Source of the DNA: JAPPOI01 sp028818055
GTDB taxonomy: Bacteria; Pseudomonadota; Alphaproteobacteria; Rhodobacterales; Rhodobacteraceae
Length of the DNA stretch: 64,000 bases
Assembly (NCBI GenBank): GCA_965267405.1
Contig: OZ253954.1
Coordinates: 620,001-684,000, forward strand
Reading direction: 5' to 3'
The notes beneath the pieces are model-generated. The model saw only the letters and a program-made list of their open reading frames with translations. It was not told where the DNA came from and made no database searches. This document shows, one piece after another, positions 51,996 through 60,531 of the stretch. Every line of letters begins with the position of its first letter. The stretch's first letter is position 1. The translations under genes and the position numbers were made by a program.

Positions 51996-52988
51996 TTAAA
52001 CGACCCGAGCGCCCGAAGCGTCGAAGTACAATGGATTTAGCGGGCTAATTTTTATTGTAGTTTCAGGTATATAGTCTTGGTGGGGGTCGGTGAGCGTCGT
52101 AACCGGATGACCGGCGACTTCCAAATGCAAACGCGTCTGATCACCCAAATGCTCAGCACGCATCACCTTCGCATCTATGCCGTCGCCTTGCTTGATGTTT
52201 TCCGGACGCAAACCGATTTGCGGCGCCTTGTGATTGCCGGGGAAAAGCTCGGAAGGCAGAATATTAATCCGCGGCAAGCCTAGTCGGCTGGCCACATAAA
52301 CACTGGAAGGATTTTCGTAAATGTCCTTCGGCGTGCCGTACTGGACGAGCCGTCCTTCCTCAAGCACACCAACATGCGTCGCCATTGTCATCGCTTCTAT
52401 TTGGTCGTGCGTCACATAAAGCAGCGTCGAACCCAAGTCGGCGTGAATGCGTTTCAATTCCACGCGGAGATCCGCACGAAGTTTGGCGTCCAGCGAACTT
52501 AGTGGCTCGTCCATCAGATAAATTGAAGGGTCACGCACCAACGCACGGCCAATGGACACCCGCTGCATTTCGCCGCCTGATAGTTCAGTTGCCTTGTTGT
52601 CCAGCTTGTGCGGGATTTGCAGGACTTCGGCGATCTTTTGGATCTTCTCCGCTATCACGTCTTCTGGTGTCTTCAGGATTGGCGACCGCAGCGGAAAGGC
52701 GAGATTATCACGGACAGTCAGATGCGGGTATAGCGAATACTGCTGGAAAACCATTGCAACATCACGCTGCGCTGGAGTCTCGTTTCCAACATCGCGTCCA
52801 CCGATAAAGACGCTACCGCTGTCGAGCTTTTCGAGGCCAGATATCAACCTAAGGGTCGTCGTTTTTCCCGCGCCCGTCGGGCCAAGTAGGACAACAAATG
52901 CACCGTCCTCGATCGTCATAGAGATGTCGTCGACGGCGACGATTTTGCCAAAGGCTTTCGACACGTTTTTGAGTGAAACCTCAGCCAT
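51996..52988 (-). CDS. Sugar ABC transporter ATP-binding protein (second ATPase)
   Basis: A 330-residue MalK/UgpC-type ATPase. Walker A is GPTGAGKTTTLRL, the signature ELSGGEMQRVSIG, Walker B IYLMDEPLSSLDAKLR and the H-loop LYVTHDQIEAM; a TOBE domain follows. Start MAEVSLKNV overlaps the first ATPase gene by 8 nt. Two different ATPases in one importer recall the glycerol transporter GlpS/GlpT arrangement. Confidence 0.92.
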   Translation of the reverse strand: MAEVSLKNVSKAFGKIVAVDDISMTIEDGAFVVLLGPTGAGKTTTLRLISGLEKLDSGSVFIGGRDVGNETPAQRDVAMVFQQYSLYPHLTVRDNLAFPLRSPILKTPEDVIAEKIQKIAEVLQIPHKLDNKATELSGGEMQRVSIGRALVRDPSIYLMDEPLSSLDAKLRADLRVELKRIHADLGSTLLYVTHDQIEAMTMATHVGVLEEGRLVQYGTPKDIYENPSSVYVASRLGLPRINILPSELFPGNHKAPQIGLRPENIKQGDGIDAKVMRAEHLGDQTRLHLEVAGHPVTTLTDPHQDYIPETTIKISPLNPLYFDASGARVV

Positions 52989-54075
52989 GGAGAACGCCTT
53001 CATTTAGTTCCGATTTCAACGCCCGTCCCGATTGCCGGTCGAACAACGTGACAGTGTTCGCATCGAACTCAAGTCCAACGGTGTCGCCAGCAGTCGCGCT
53101 TTCCTGGGACGAAATGCGCGCCTTAACTTCTCCGGCAGGTGTCTCCAATGTCACAATCTGTGTTGTACCGAGGTATTCGGTAGCAATGATCTTCGCGCGG
53201 AAAGGCGCAGAATCAGACAACCGTATGTTTTCTGGCCGCACGCCGAACGCCATGTCACCTTCGAAAGGTTCGCGTAGTTGCGGTACGGAAAATGTTGCAT
53301 CGTGCATCGTGACGGCAGATGTGTCTCCGGCAACCTTGCCCCGGAAGTTGAGGAAATTCATTGACGGTGAGCCAATGAAGTCTGCCACAAACATAGTCGC
53401 TGGCTTGTCGTAGATTTCCTGTGGTGTCCCGAATTGTTCGACGACTGCATTGTTCATTACGACAATCTTGTCGCCCATTTGCATGGCTTCCAACTGATCG
53501 TGCGTGACGTAAACGGTTGTCGCACCCATTCTGTCATGAAGTGCGCGTAGCTCTTCTGCCATGTGCTCTCGGAACTCGGCGTCGAGTGCGCCCAAAGGTT
53601 CGTCCATCATGAAGGCTTTTGGTTCGCGCACGATGGCACGTCCCAAAGCCACGCGTTGCCGATCGCCGCCAGACAGTCCACCGACCGGCTTCTTAAGAAT
53701 GTCGTGAATACCCAGTATTCCGGCAACTTCATCCACTTTCGCCCGAACTGCGGCGCGCTCCATGCCTTGAGACTTCAGCGGATAAGCCAGATTGTTGTAG
53801 ACATTCATATGGGGATAAAGCGCAAACATCTGAAAAACAAAGGCTATGTCGCGCTCCGATGGCGGTCTCTGCCCGATCTCTTCCCCGTCGAGGTAAATCT
53901 CTCCTGACGTTGGCAGCTCGAGGCCCGCGATCATCCGAAGCGTGGTAGTTTTCCCACATCCCGACGGTCCCAGCAGCATGAAGAATTCGCCGTCCTCAAT
54001 CGTGAAACTGCTTTCGCGTACGGCGACGAAATCACCAAACTCTTTTCGGACGTTTTTGATTACGATCTCAGCCAT
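52981..54075 (-). CDS. Sugar ABC transporter ATP-binding protein (first ATPase)
   Basis: A 364-residue MalK/UgpC-type ATPase. Walker A is GPSGCGKTTTLRM, the signature GLSGGDRQRVALG, Walker B AFMMDEPLGALDAEFR and the H-loop VYVTHDQLEAMQ; a TOBE domain follows (FGVRPENIR). Start MAEIVIKNV at 54075 overlaps the VOC gene stop by 8 nt; the longer frame to 54183 lies antisense-like inside the VOC gene. It probably forms a heterodimer with the next ATPase. Confidence 0.92.
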   Translation of the reverse strand: MAEIVIKNVRKEFGDFVAVRESSFTIEDGEFFMLLGPSGCGKTTTLRMIAGLELPTSGEIYLDGEEIGQRPPSERDIAFVFQMFALYPHMNVYNNLAYPLKSQGMERAAVRAKVDEVAGILGIHDILKKPVGGLSGGDRQRVALGRAIVREPKAFMMDEPLGALDAEFREHMAEELRALHDRMGATTVYVTHDQLEAMQMGDKIVVMNNAVVEQFGTPQEIYDKPATMFVADFIGSPSMNFLNFRGKVAGDTSAVTMHDATFSVPQLREPFEGDMAFGVRPENIRLSDSAPFRAKIIATEYLGTTQIVTLETPAGEVKARISSQESATAGDTVGLEFDANTVTLFDRQSGRALKSELNEGVLHG

Positions 54076-54439
54076 CGATAAACTGCCCAATTCTAAGAAG
54101 GTTGCCGTTCGGATCAAGGATCGACGTCTCGCGCATACCCCAAGGCATGTCGCCCGCGGCGCAGAAGCTTGGGCAGCCATCACCGGGCAACCCTAATTCG
54201 GTGACCATTTCGCTGAAGCTGTCGACATCAGTTGTCCGGATGTATGCAGAGCCGCTGTTTTTCAGGGGCTCCAGATTATCGCGAAGGCTAAAGTGAATTT
54301 CGACCTTCTCCCGGACCATGATCATATAGCCATACTGGCCCTCCCAGCGCCCGGTCTCGCCGAAGCCAAGGGACTGATAGAACTCTGAGGTCTCATTCAT
54401 GTCACGCATGGGCAGTATGGGGGCAGTCGTTTCGAACAT
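54068..54439 (-). CDS. VOC-superfamily protein (glyoxalase/bleomycin-resistance-like)
   Basis: A 123-residue protein with one glyoxalase/bleomycin-resistance fold: ILPMRDMNETSEFYQSLGFG at the N-terminus, VEIHFSLRD and the C-terminal ETSILDPNGNLLRIGQF. It is translationally coupled on both sides (TGATG with the small membrane protein gene, 8-nt overlap with the ATPase gene). Its role in a sugar operon is unclear; it may isomerise or detoxify an aldehyde intermediate (inference). Confidence 0.85.
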   Translation of the reverse strand: MFETTAPILPMRDMNETSEFYQSLGFGETGRWEGQYGYMIMVREKVEIHFSLRDNLEPLKNSGSAYIRTTDVDSFSEMVTELGLPGDGCPSFCAAGDMPWGMRETSILDPNGNLLRIGQFIDG

Positions 54440-54633
54440 CAGTCATCCTCCGGGAAGTGGCTGACGATGATGAACATCACCGTGCCGACCAACGTCGTGA
54501 TGAAGGAATAAGTGAAAGCCCAAATCACAAAAGGCTGCATCAGCATGAACACACCCAACGCGATAATGATCGTGGCCAGCATCTCCCACGGGCCACGGCG
54601 AAAGCGGAGAAGGCCATTGACGAAATTGCTCAT
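54439..54633 (-). CDS. Small two-helix membrane protein in ABC operon
   Basis: A 64-residue protein with two hydrophobic segments (LATIIIALGVFMLMQPFVIW; ITTLVGTVMFIIVSHF) and a cytoplasmic-looking RFRRGPW start. The ATG overlaps the permease stop by 4 nt. Its position between permease and ATPase genes recalls GlpU/DUF2160 of the glycerol importer, but it is shorter and I see no diagnostic motif. It may be an accessory subunit of this importer. Confidence 0.75.
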   Translation of the reverse strand: MSNFVNGLLRFRRGPWEMLATIIIALGVFMLMQPFVIWAFTYSFITTLVGTVMFIIVSHFPEDD

Positions 54634-55592
54634 TTGCGCACCGCTCCGAATGTGATCCCGCGCAGCAAGTGCTTACGAAGCAGGATGGTGAAGATCATGA
54701 CCGGCAGAAGGAACAGTGTGACGCCGGCTGCAATGGCTGGCCAGTCGAGGCCGCCTATGCCGATGATCGTTGGGATGAAAGGCGGAGCGGTTTGCGCATT
54801 GGCTGTGGTTAGCAGTACGGCAAATGCGTACTCGTTCCACGCGAAGATCAGGCAGAAGATCGCGGTTGAGGCAATACCGGTCGCCGCTTGCGGCAGCACA
54901 ACTTTGTAGAACGCCTGAAAGCGGGTGTAGCCGTCGATCAGAGCTGCTTCTTCGTACTCGGTCGGAATGCCGTCGATGAAGCTTTTTAGCAGCCAAACGG
55001 CAAGGCTGATGTTCACCGCCGTATAAAGCAAGATCATTCCCAGATGCGTGTCAGACAAACCGAGCTGGCGATACATAAGAAAGATCGGAATCGCGACCGC
55101 GATGGGCGGCATCATCCGTGTCGAGAGGATGAAGAACAGCAAATCATCGGCCAACGGGATCTTAAATCGGCTGAACGCGTATGCTGCCAACGTCCCCAGG
55201 AATACGCTTAGAAATGTCGAACCAAAGCCAATGATTACCGAGTTCATGAAGCGTTCGCCAAACTTCGAAGGACCAACAATGACCATGTCATACTGGCGAA
55301 CGATCTCATCAGCCCAATTCTCAGGCGGATTGGCGTCGAGGTAATCCTGAGTTTGTCGGGTTCGGGTCGTGAAAAGGTTTACGTACCCTTCAAGCGTGGG
55401 TTGAAAACCGGCTTCAGAGTCGCTGCCTATTACGTACTTCGGTGGATAGCTGATCGCATCTGCCGGGCTTTTGAAGCCAGTCAGACCAATCCAAACGAGT
55501 GGGATCATCGTGATCAGCGCATATGCGATCACTAACGTGCCTGCGAACCATTTGGTCCGGTTTGTCGGTTCGGTGACGGAAAAACTGCTCAT
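54630..55592 (-). CDS. Sugar ABC transporter permease (MalG-like)
   Basis: A 320-residue permease. TM1 is near residues 15-35 (GTLVIAYALITMIPLVWIG). The core helices include FGSTFLSVFLGTLAAYAFSR and the EAA loop AALIDGYTRFQAFYKVVLPQ. The C-terminus (RGITFGAVRK) is MalG-like. Start MSSFSVTEP at 55592 overlaps the previous permease by 4 nt. It partners with the MalF-like subunit. Confidence 0.92.
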   Translation of the reverse strand: MSSFSVTEPTNRTKWFAGTLVIAYALITMIPLVWIGLTGFKSPADAISYPPKYVIGSDSEAGFQPTLEGYVNLFTTRTRQTQDYLDANPPENWADEIVRQYDMVIVGPSKFGERFMNSVIIGFGSTFLSVFLGTLAAYAFSRFKIPLADDLLFFILSTRMMPPIAVAIPIFLMYRQLGLSDTHLGMILLYTAVNISLAVWLLKSFIDGIPTEYEEAALIDGYTRFQAFYKVVLPQAATGIASTAIFCLIFAWNEYAFAVLLTTANAQTAPPFIPTIIGIGGLDWPAIAAGVTLFLLPVMIFTILLRKHLLRGITFGAVRK

Positions 55593-56536
55593 CTCTCTTT
55601 CACCTTGTTCAGCGCTTTGACATAAATGCTGGCCAGCCCAAAGACGGTCACGAACAGAATGATCGCATAAGCCGATGCATAGCCGGTCCGCCATTTCTCA
55701 AACGCCTCGCGCTTGAGATTTATGGATGTCAGTTCGGTCGTTGAACCCGGGCCGCCACCGGTCAGCTGTACAACGAGGTCGAACATCTTGAAGTTTTCAA
55801 TCCCGCGGAACAGCACCGCCAACATCAGAAACGGAAGCACCATTGGGATCGTGATTGTAAAGAATTGTCGGATCTTTGAGGCCCGGTCGATTTCTGCAGC
55901 TTCGTAGATGTAGTCGGGGATACTGCGCAGGCCGGCCAGGCAGATGAGCATGACAAACGGCGTCCACATCCAAGTATCGACGATAACAATAGACCACGGG
56001 GCGAGATTGACGCTTCCGAGCATTTCGAAGCTTGAGGGATCCTTGCCGGTAAAGAAGCCAACGATGTAGTTGAATAGCCCGATCTGCGGTTGGTACAGAA
56101 ACTTCCAGAAGTTTCCGACGACGGCGGGCGACAACATCATTGGCAACACTATGATGGTTGTCCAAAGATCGTTGCCTTTGAATTTTTTGTTGATCAACCA
56201 GGCCAAAGTAAAGCCGATCAAAACCTGGAAGAAAATTGTCCAGAACAGAAAATGCGCAGTGGCCTGCATATTCAGCCAGATGTCGCTGTCTGTCAGGATC
56301 CGTTCGTAATTGCGTAGCCCAATGAACTCAGGCTCACGATTAATCCGATTGGCTTTGTAGTTCGTGAAACTCAGCCGGATCGTCCAAATCAGCGGAAAAA
56401 TATTGATCGCAAGAAGCAGGAAAATCGTCGGGGCCACAAAGATCCAAGCGATTGCCCGGTCAGATAACCCTTTGATTTTTCGCGCAACTGGGGCGGGCGT
56501 TGCCGCCGCAACGCGATCTACCGTCTTGTCCGACAT
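55589..56536 (-). CDS. Sugar ABC transporter permease (MalF-like)
   Basis: A 315-residue permease. TM1 is near residues 29-50 (IAWIFVAPTIFLLLAINIFP). The core contains WTTIIVLPMMLSPAVVGNFW and the EAA loop AAEIDRASKIRQFFTITIP. The gene lies 101 nt after the binding-protein stop. It forms the translocation pore with the next permease. Confidence 0.92.
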   Translation of the reverse strand: MSDKTVDRVAAATPAPVARKIKGLSDRAIAWIFVAPTIFLLLAINIFPLIWTIRLSFTNYKANRINREPEFIGLRNYERILTDSDIWLNMQATAHFLFWTIFFQVLIGFTLAWLINKKFKGNDLWTTIIVLPMMLSPAVVGNFWKFLYQPQIGLFNYIVGFFTGKDPSSFEMLGSVNLAPWSIVIVDTWMWTPFVMLICLAGLRSIPDYIYEAAEIDRASKIRQFFTITIPMVLPFLMLAVLFRGIENFKMFDLVVQLTGGGPGSTTELTSINLKREAFEKWRTGYASAYAIILFVTVFGLASIYVKALNKVKER

Positions 56537-56637
56537 GTGCTTGGCCTGTCATTCGTGAAGCGCGTCGGGCACACTTGCCCATTCGCCTTTTTGGGATGCG
56601 GCGCGCGACGTTGAGCCACGCACCGCTGTTGCCGTGG

Positions 56638-57957
56638 TTAGAGCTTGCCTTCGTCTTCGAAGACTTCTGTCCAATCCTCAATCAGCTTGTCCAACGCTTC
56701 TTTTGCGGTGCCTTGATCGGCGACCACGTAGTCGTGAACACGCTTCTGCATGGCGAGAAGAAGCTCAGCATATGCTGGCTCTTGCCAGAAGTCCTGGACG
56801 CCATCCATTGCGACCAGGAAGTCACCCGCAAATGGCTGGCTGTCGACAAAACTTGGATCATTCAGCACCGAATTGTGTGCTGAGTAACCTCCAAGCTCCC
56901 ACCACTTGGCTTGCACATCGGGGTTCGAGAACCACTTGATGTACTCAAGCGCGGCGTCTTGCTTGTCAGAGTAAGCAACGACCGAAATGCCCTGTCCGCC
57001 CAATGTCGAACCAGCTTGGTTCTGTGGTGGGTTCACAAAGAAGTCGATCTTGTCGCCTCCTGTGTTCGGATCAGCGTAAAGGCCTGGGAAGAACGCAAAC
57101 CAGTTCATCGCCATCGCGACCTGACCAGATTTAAACGCGTCCAGACTTTCACCCATGTACGAGTTTGTATAACCCGGCGGTGTCGCGGTCTCGTAGAATT
57201 CTTTTTAGAATTCAAGCGCTTCCACGGCCTCTGCCGAGTTTACAGCCCCTTCCATGTCGTAAGAGCCTGGCTCGTTCTCATACTTAAAGCCCCATGGGTA
57301 CAGCGCCGACGTAACACCCATGGTGATGCCTTCCGAACCGCGCTCGGTAAATATCGCTGCGCCGTAGACAGTTTTTCCATCAATCTCGCGACCCTGGAAG
57401 AACTGCGCGATTTGCAGCATTTCTCTTTGCGATTGGGGCTCACGGAGATCGTCGCCGGTGGCATCCTTGTACGCCGCTTGGATGTCATCACGTGCGAACC
57501 AGTCTTTGCGATAGAACCAGCCGTTGGCGTCACCCATCGCAGGAAGTGCATAATAGTTTGGCGTTCCCTTCGGCCATGTTGAATAGGCATAAACAGTCGC
57601 CGGAGCGAAATCGTCCATAGAAATGCCTTCAGAGTCGAAGAAATCGTTCAGCTTCACGTAGTGTCCGTTCTCGGCACCACCGCCAATCCACTGGCTGTCG
57701 CCGATCAACAGATCGCAAAGCTTACCGCCGGAATTCAGTTCGTTCAGCATGCGGTCCGCAAAGTTGGGCCAAGGCACAAACTCAAAGTTCATTGAATGCC
57801 CTGACTGGGCCTCGAACTCTTTTGACAATTCAACCAATGCGTTTGCAGGGTCCCATGCGGCCCAGCACAATGTCAGATTTTCGGCCTGTGCCGTCGACGC
57901 AATGCCAGATGTGGCAATGGCAAGCGCACTGGCGGTGGCCAGTTTCGAATATGACAT
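56638..57957 (-). pseudogene. Sugar ABC binding protein gene interrupted by an in-frame TAA
   Basis: The frame from MSYSKLATA (57957, GGGAGG upstream) encodes a signal peptide ending AQA|ENLTLCWAAWDPANALV and a family 1 sugar-binding protein. It stops at TAA (57205-57207) after EAVEALEF. The same frame continues with KEFYETATPPGY and 172 further conserved-looking residues from MGESLDAF to the stop at 56638. Total span is 440 codons, the normal size for the family. A single TAC/TAT-to-TAA change (restoring EFYKEFYE) explains it. As written the protein lacks its C-terminal 40 percent, so import would fail unless the stop is read through or is a sequence error. Confidence 0.85.
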
Positions 57958-58019
57958 CCAATCCTCCCAAATGTTTTCTGTGCCGAACTCGACTTCGAAT
58001 CGCGGCATGCTTTGACGCT

Positions 58020-58041
58020 ACTTGAGGTACGCACCTCAAGT
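58020..58041. promoter_or_regulatory. Operator 1 of the second sugar operon
   Basis: ACTTGAGGT (58020-58028) and ACCTCAAGT (58033-58041) form a perfect 9-bp dyad; the core TTGAGGTAC|GCACCTCAA has a central CpG, as expected for LacI-family operators. It lies 63-84 bp upstream of the binding-protein start. Confidence 0.7.
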
Positions 58042-58051
58042 CTACTCATTT

Positions 58052-58069
58052 TTGATGTGCGTAACTCAA
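58052..58069. promoter_or_regulatory. Operator 2 of the second sugar operon
   Basis: TTGATGTGC|GTAACTCAA matches operator 1 at 14 of 18 positions, including both outer arms and the central CpG. Start-to-start spacing is 30 bp, close to three helical turns, so two dimers could bind the same face of the DNA. Confidence 0.65.
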
Positions 58070-58770
58070 AAATTGAAATAATCGTTTATTATCAATATAT
58101 TGATTGAACTCTTTCTCAGAATCGAAAGGAAAACGCGATATAAAGACCCGCCAGTAGAAACAGCCGACGACTCTCAGGTTCGAATTTTTTGAGAGGTTTT
58201 AGTGGCGGGGGCGGAATCGTCAAAAGTAAGCAAGCTTTTGTTATAAATTAATTGTTCCGGCTCACCAAATCTGCGATACCCCATATTGCACCCCGAACAA
58301 AAGCACACTTTCGGCTCCAAAGTGTTGTCGCTTCAGTTCGATTCCCACGGTCAATTGGCAGGAATATTGTAGGCAATAGATATGACCCAAAACTAGGATA
58401 CTCGTCCATAGTCGAATGAGCCAACGACAGATCACGCGCCTGGAAGACCATGACCTTATCGCTTCACAACGCCCGCGATAGGAGTTTTTCTCCTATTCAT
58501 TGGCCATTTCTCGACAGCCCGGCTTTGGTAATGGAAACGCACTGAGTCTCCAATTGACGACCGCTTCGGCCCAAAGCCGACATCAACTTCCGTTTTAGAC
58601 TTGAATGACCCGTTTTGCCGACTTCGCAGCGAATGTCGGCTCTCCGCCCACCAGGCAAACAATTGCAAGTGTCGTCAGATAGTGTTGAGTTCTCTTGCAT
58701 GCGGGATTGACGTGAGGCCCCCGCAATTTGGATGCCTGCGACCCGGACTAATCCCGAATTGACTTTAGTG
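58070..58770. other. About 700-nt non-coding region with decayed repeat-like sequence
   Basis: No convincing gene was found. The left part is AT-rich and holds a perfect 14-bp palindrome, ATCAATATATTGAT (58091-58104). Around 58562-58641 there is TTCGGCCCAAAGCCGACAT and an inverted partner (AGCCGACAT at 58575-58583, ATGTCGGCT at 58633-58641). This wording resembles the degenerate intergenic 'GPKAD'-type repeats I remember from many alphaproteobacteria. Three minus-strand frames of 67-70 codons here lack ribosome-binding sites and protein-like composition. It marks the boundary between the sugar operon and the protease operon. Confidence 0.5.
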
Positions 58771-59421
58771 CTACGTCTCGGCTTTTTTTGCGAGACACTT
58801 GGCGAGCTCTGCAGAAAAAACCTTTAGTTTCTGATCGTTGACGCCCTCTCTTTCAGCCGCAACGCTTGGTAGTTGAAAGCCCGGCGGGATGATATCCGTA
58901 ACGAGTTTGTCGTAGTCAGCTATCTCCCGAACAAGGCTTTCGCGGGTTGTGATCTTCACTTCCTCAATGGCTCCAAAAGCCAGCGCTCTCGCCGCAATGT
59001 CGGTGGGCCCGGAGAAGGAAAGCGAACCGACGGATGTCACTGTTGCAATACAGTTTAACCGTTTAGCGCCGACATACATCCCAACGATTGCAGATTTCGG
59101 TGCGATGCGTAGGCCAATCTGCTGAGAGGCAGCACCTGCGATGGCACTGTCTGCCAATTTGGCATTCGAGTCCCCGTCCACCAGCCCTCTTACGAATACA
59201 CCAGCTGACAGGAACACCAAGAACGACTGCACGTCCTGTGTCGTAGTCGACTTTCTGGCTGCCCCGACATAAGCGCGAGAGAGGCCGCGGGCGTAGAATT
59301 CAATCTGGGACCAGTTGGCGCTCGGCTCTGCAGGTGTCACCTCAAGCTCTGCGTCGTCAAGGTAACCATCCGCGCATGCGGCTAGCGCGATTATTGATAG
59401 TGCTGAAAGAAATTTTAACAT
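58771..59421 (-). CDS. Predicted lipoprotein, unknown function
   Basis: A 216-residue protein. A short signal peptide with lipobox (ALSIIALAAC, Cys16) predicts lipidation at the inner or outer membrane. The mature part is moderately acidic, with no domain I recognise; TDIAARALAFGAIEEVKITT and a Lys-rich C-terminus are visible. A GGGGG site precedes the ATG. It is the last gene of the minus-strand protease operon, 105 nt from the beta-helix gene. A short repeat overlaps its stop codon. Confidence 0.75.
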   Translation of the reverse strand: MLKFLSALSIIALAACADGYLDDAELEVTPAEPSANWSQIEFYARGLSRAYVGAARKSTTTQDVQSFLVFLSAGVFVRGLVDGDSNAKLADSAIAGAASQQIGLRIAPKSAIVGMYVGAKRLNCIATVTSVGSLSFSGPTDIAARALAFGAIEEVKITTRESLVREIADYDKLVTDIIPPGFQLPSVAAEREGVNDQKLKVFSAELAKCLAKKAET

Positions 59422-59526
59422 TCGATAATCCCCCTAAATAGTGAGCTGCAAATCCTTTACTACCTCCTCAAGCTAATAGGCAGAAGTTCTTCACCAGTCC
59501 AATCTGAAATCTCTAACCAATTTTGA

Positions 59527-60531
59527 TTACTGTTGCCGCCTTTCACCATGAGCCATGTGCCAACCGGTAACTGTCTCTCGAAATGCTTGTATATCCGTCT
59601 CACATTCTTGGTCGGAGCACGCCCCTTTCGTGTCAATCTCCACCGACCCAATCGGAAGAATAACTGCATATATGATTGGTCTGCGTCCATCGTGGTCATA
59701 AAATTCATTACCAGAGAAGCGAAATGCCCCAGCTACAGTAACTCCTTCCAAGACAAAGCGGTGCTGCGTATTTCCATGATAATTTAGATCTCCGGCAATC
59801 CAAACGTTTTTGAAAGAGAATCGATGAATTGCTGAATCATCAATATTCACATTGCCCGTTATTATTGTGTCTTCTACACTGACACTTTCCAGGTTGCTCG
59901 ACATTATGTCCAAATTTCCTTGAAAGACGAAATCCTGAAGCCGCAAGCTATCAAAGGTCGAGGCACTAACAGTTACCGAACGCGCATACACTTTTTCATC
60001 GTTGCCAGCGCTGTAACCGAGAACGAGTCCACTGGATGCGTCTTCAACACTGATTTCGTGAGGCAGGTACCATTTCGAAAAGCTGGTGCATAAATCGAAG
60101 CGACCGAACACCATTTCCATGGCTGCGTTGGTAGCTGTGGCATTACTGGGCTCAAGGGTTCTCTCCAACGGACAATAACCCACCCTCGCTCTTGCCGCAA
60201 AAACGTCTGCGTGCATGAGGCAAATGCGATCGGCAACGAGTGGACTAACGCAGCTGTGTGATAGGCTTTTTGGCTTTAGGCGTCCGAGATCACCAGTGAA
60301 TTTGACAGGCAGCGTGCTCCAAGTTCTTGTTGAAAAATCATTGTCACTGAAAGGGCCGACTAAAGGACGGCCAGCGTCAATGCACGCGGCGATAAGCGCA
60401 TCCCTATCTTCAAATCCCAACGCTAGAGCGTTAGCAAAATCTAGAGAACGGCAATCACTCTCAGTCTGTGCAGAAACGAACGTCGCGCAAACAAAAGTCG
60501 CGACTATTGACTTAATGACAGTACGAATCAT
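59527..60531 (-). CDS. Exported beta-helix/pentapeptide-like repeat protein, unknown function
   Basis: A 334-residue protein. Start MIRTVIKSIVATFV at 60531 gives a clear signal peptide ending VSA|QTESDCRS, and overlaps the upstream protease stop by 20 nt. Residues about 200-300 contain four roughly 21-residue repeats with pattern F/V-x3-V-x-I-x-G-x-L (FDSLRLQDFVFQGNLDIM; LESVSVEDTIITGNVNI; HRFSFKNVWIAGDLNY; HRFVLEGVTVAGAFRF), suggesting a small parallel beta-helix. Several Cys in the N-terminal part suggest disulfides outside the cytoplasm. I do not recognise the family. Confidence 0.75.
   Translation of the reverse strand: MIRTVIKSIVATFVCATFVSAQTESDCRSLDFANALALGFEDRDALIAACIDAGRPLVGPFSDNDFSTRTWSTLPVKFTGDLGRLKPKSLSHSCVSPLVADRICLMHADVFAARARVGYCPLERTLEPSNATATNAAMEMVFGRFDLCTSFSKWYLPHEISVEDASSGLVLGYSAGNDEKVYARSVTVSASTFDSLRLQDFVFQGNLDIMSSNLESVSVEDTIITGNVNIDDSAIHRFSFKNVWIAGDLNYHGNTQHRFVLEGVTVAGAFRFSGNEFYDHDGRRPIIYAVILPIGSVEIDTKGACSDQECETDIQAFRETVTGWHMAHGERRQQ

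Noticed and set aside
58248..58700. Three minus-strand frames of 67-70 codons
   Set aside because: No ribosome-binding sites, no recognisable domains, overlapping one another, and one coincides with repeat-like sequence.
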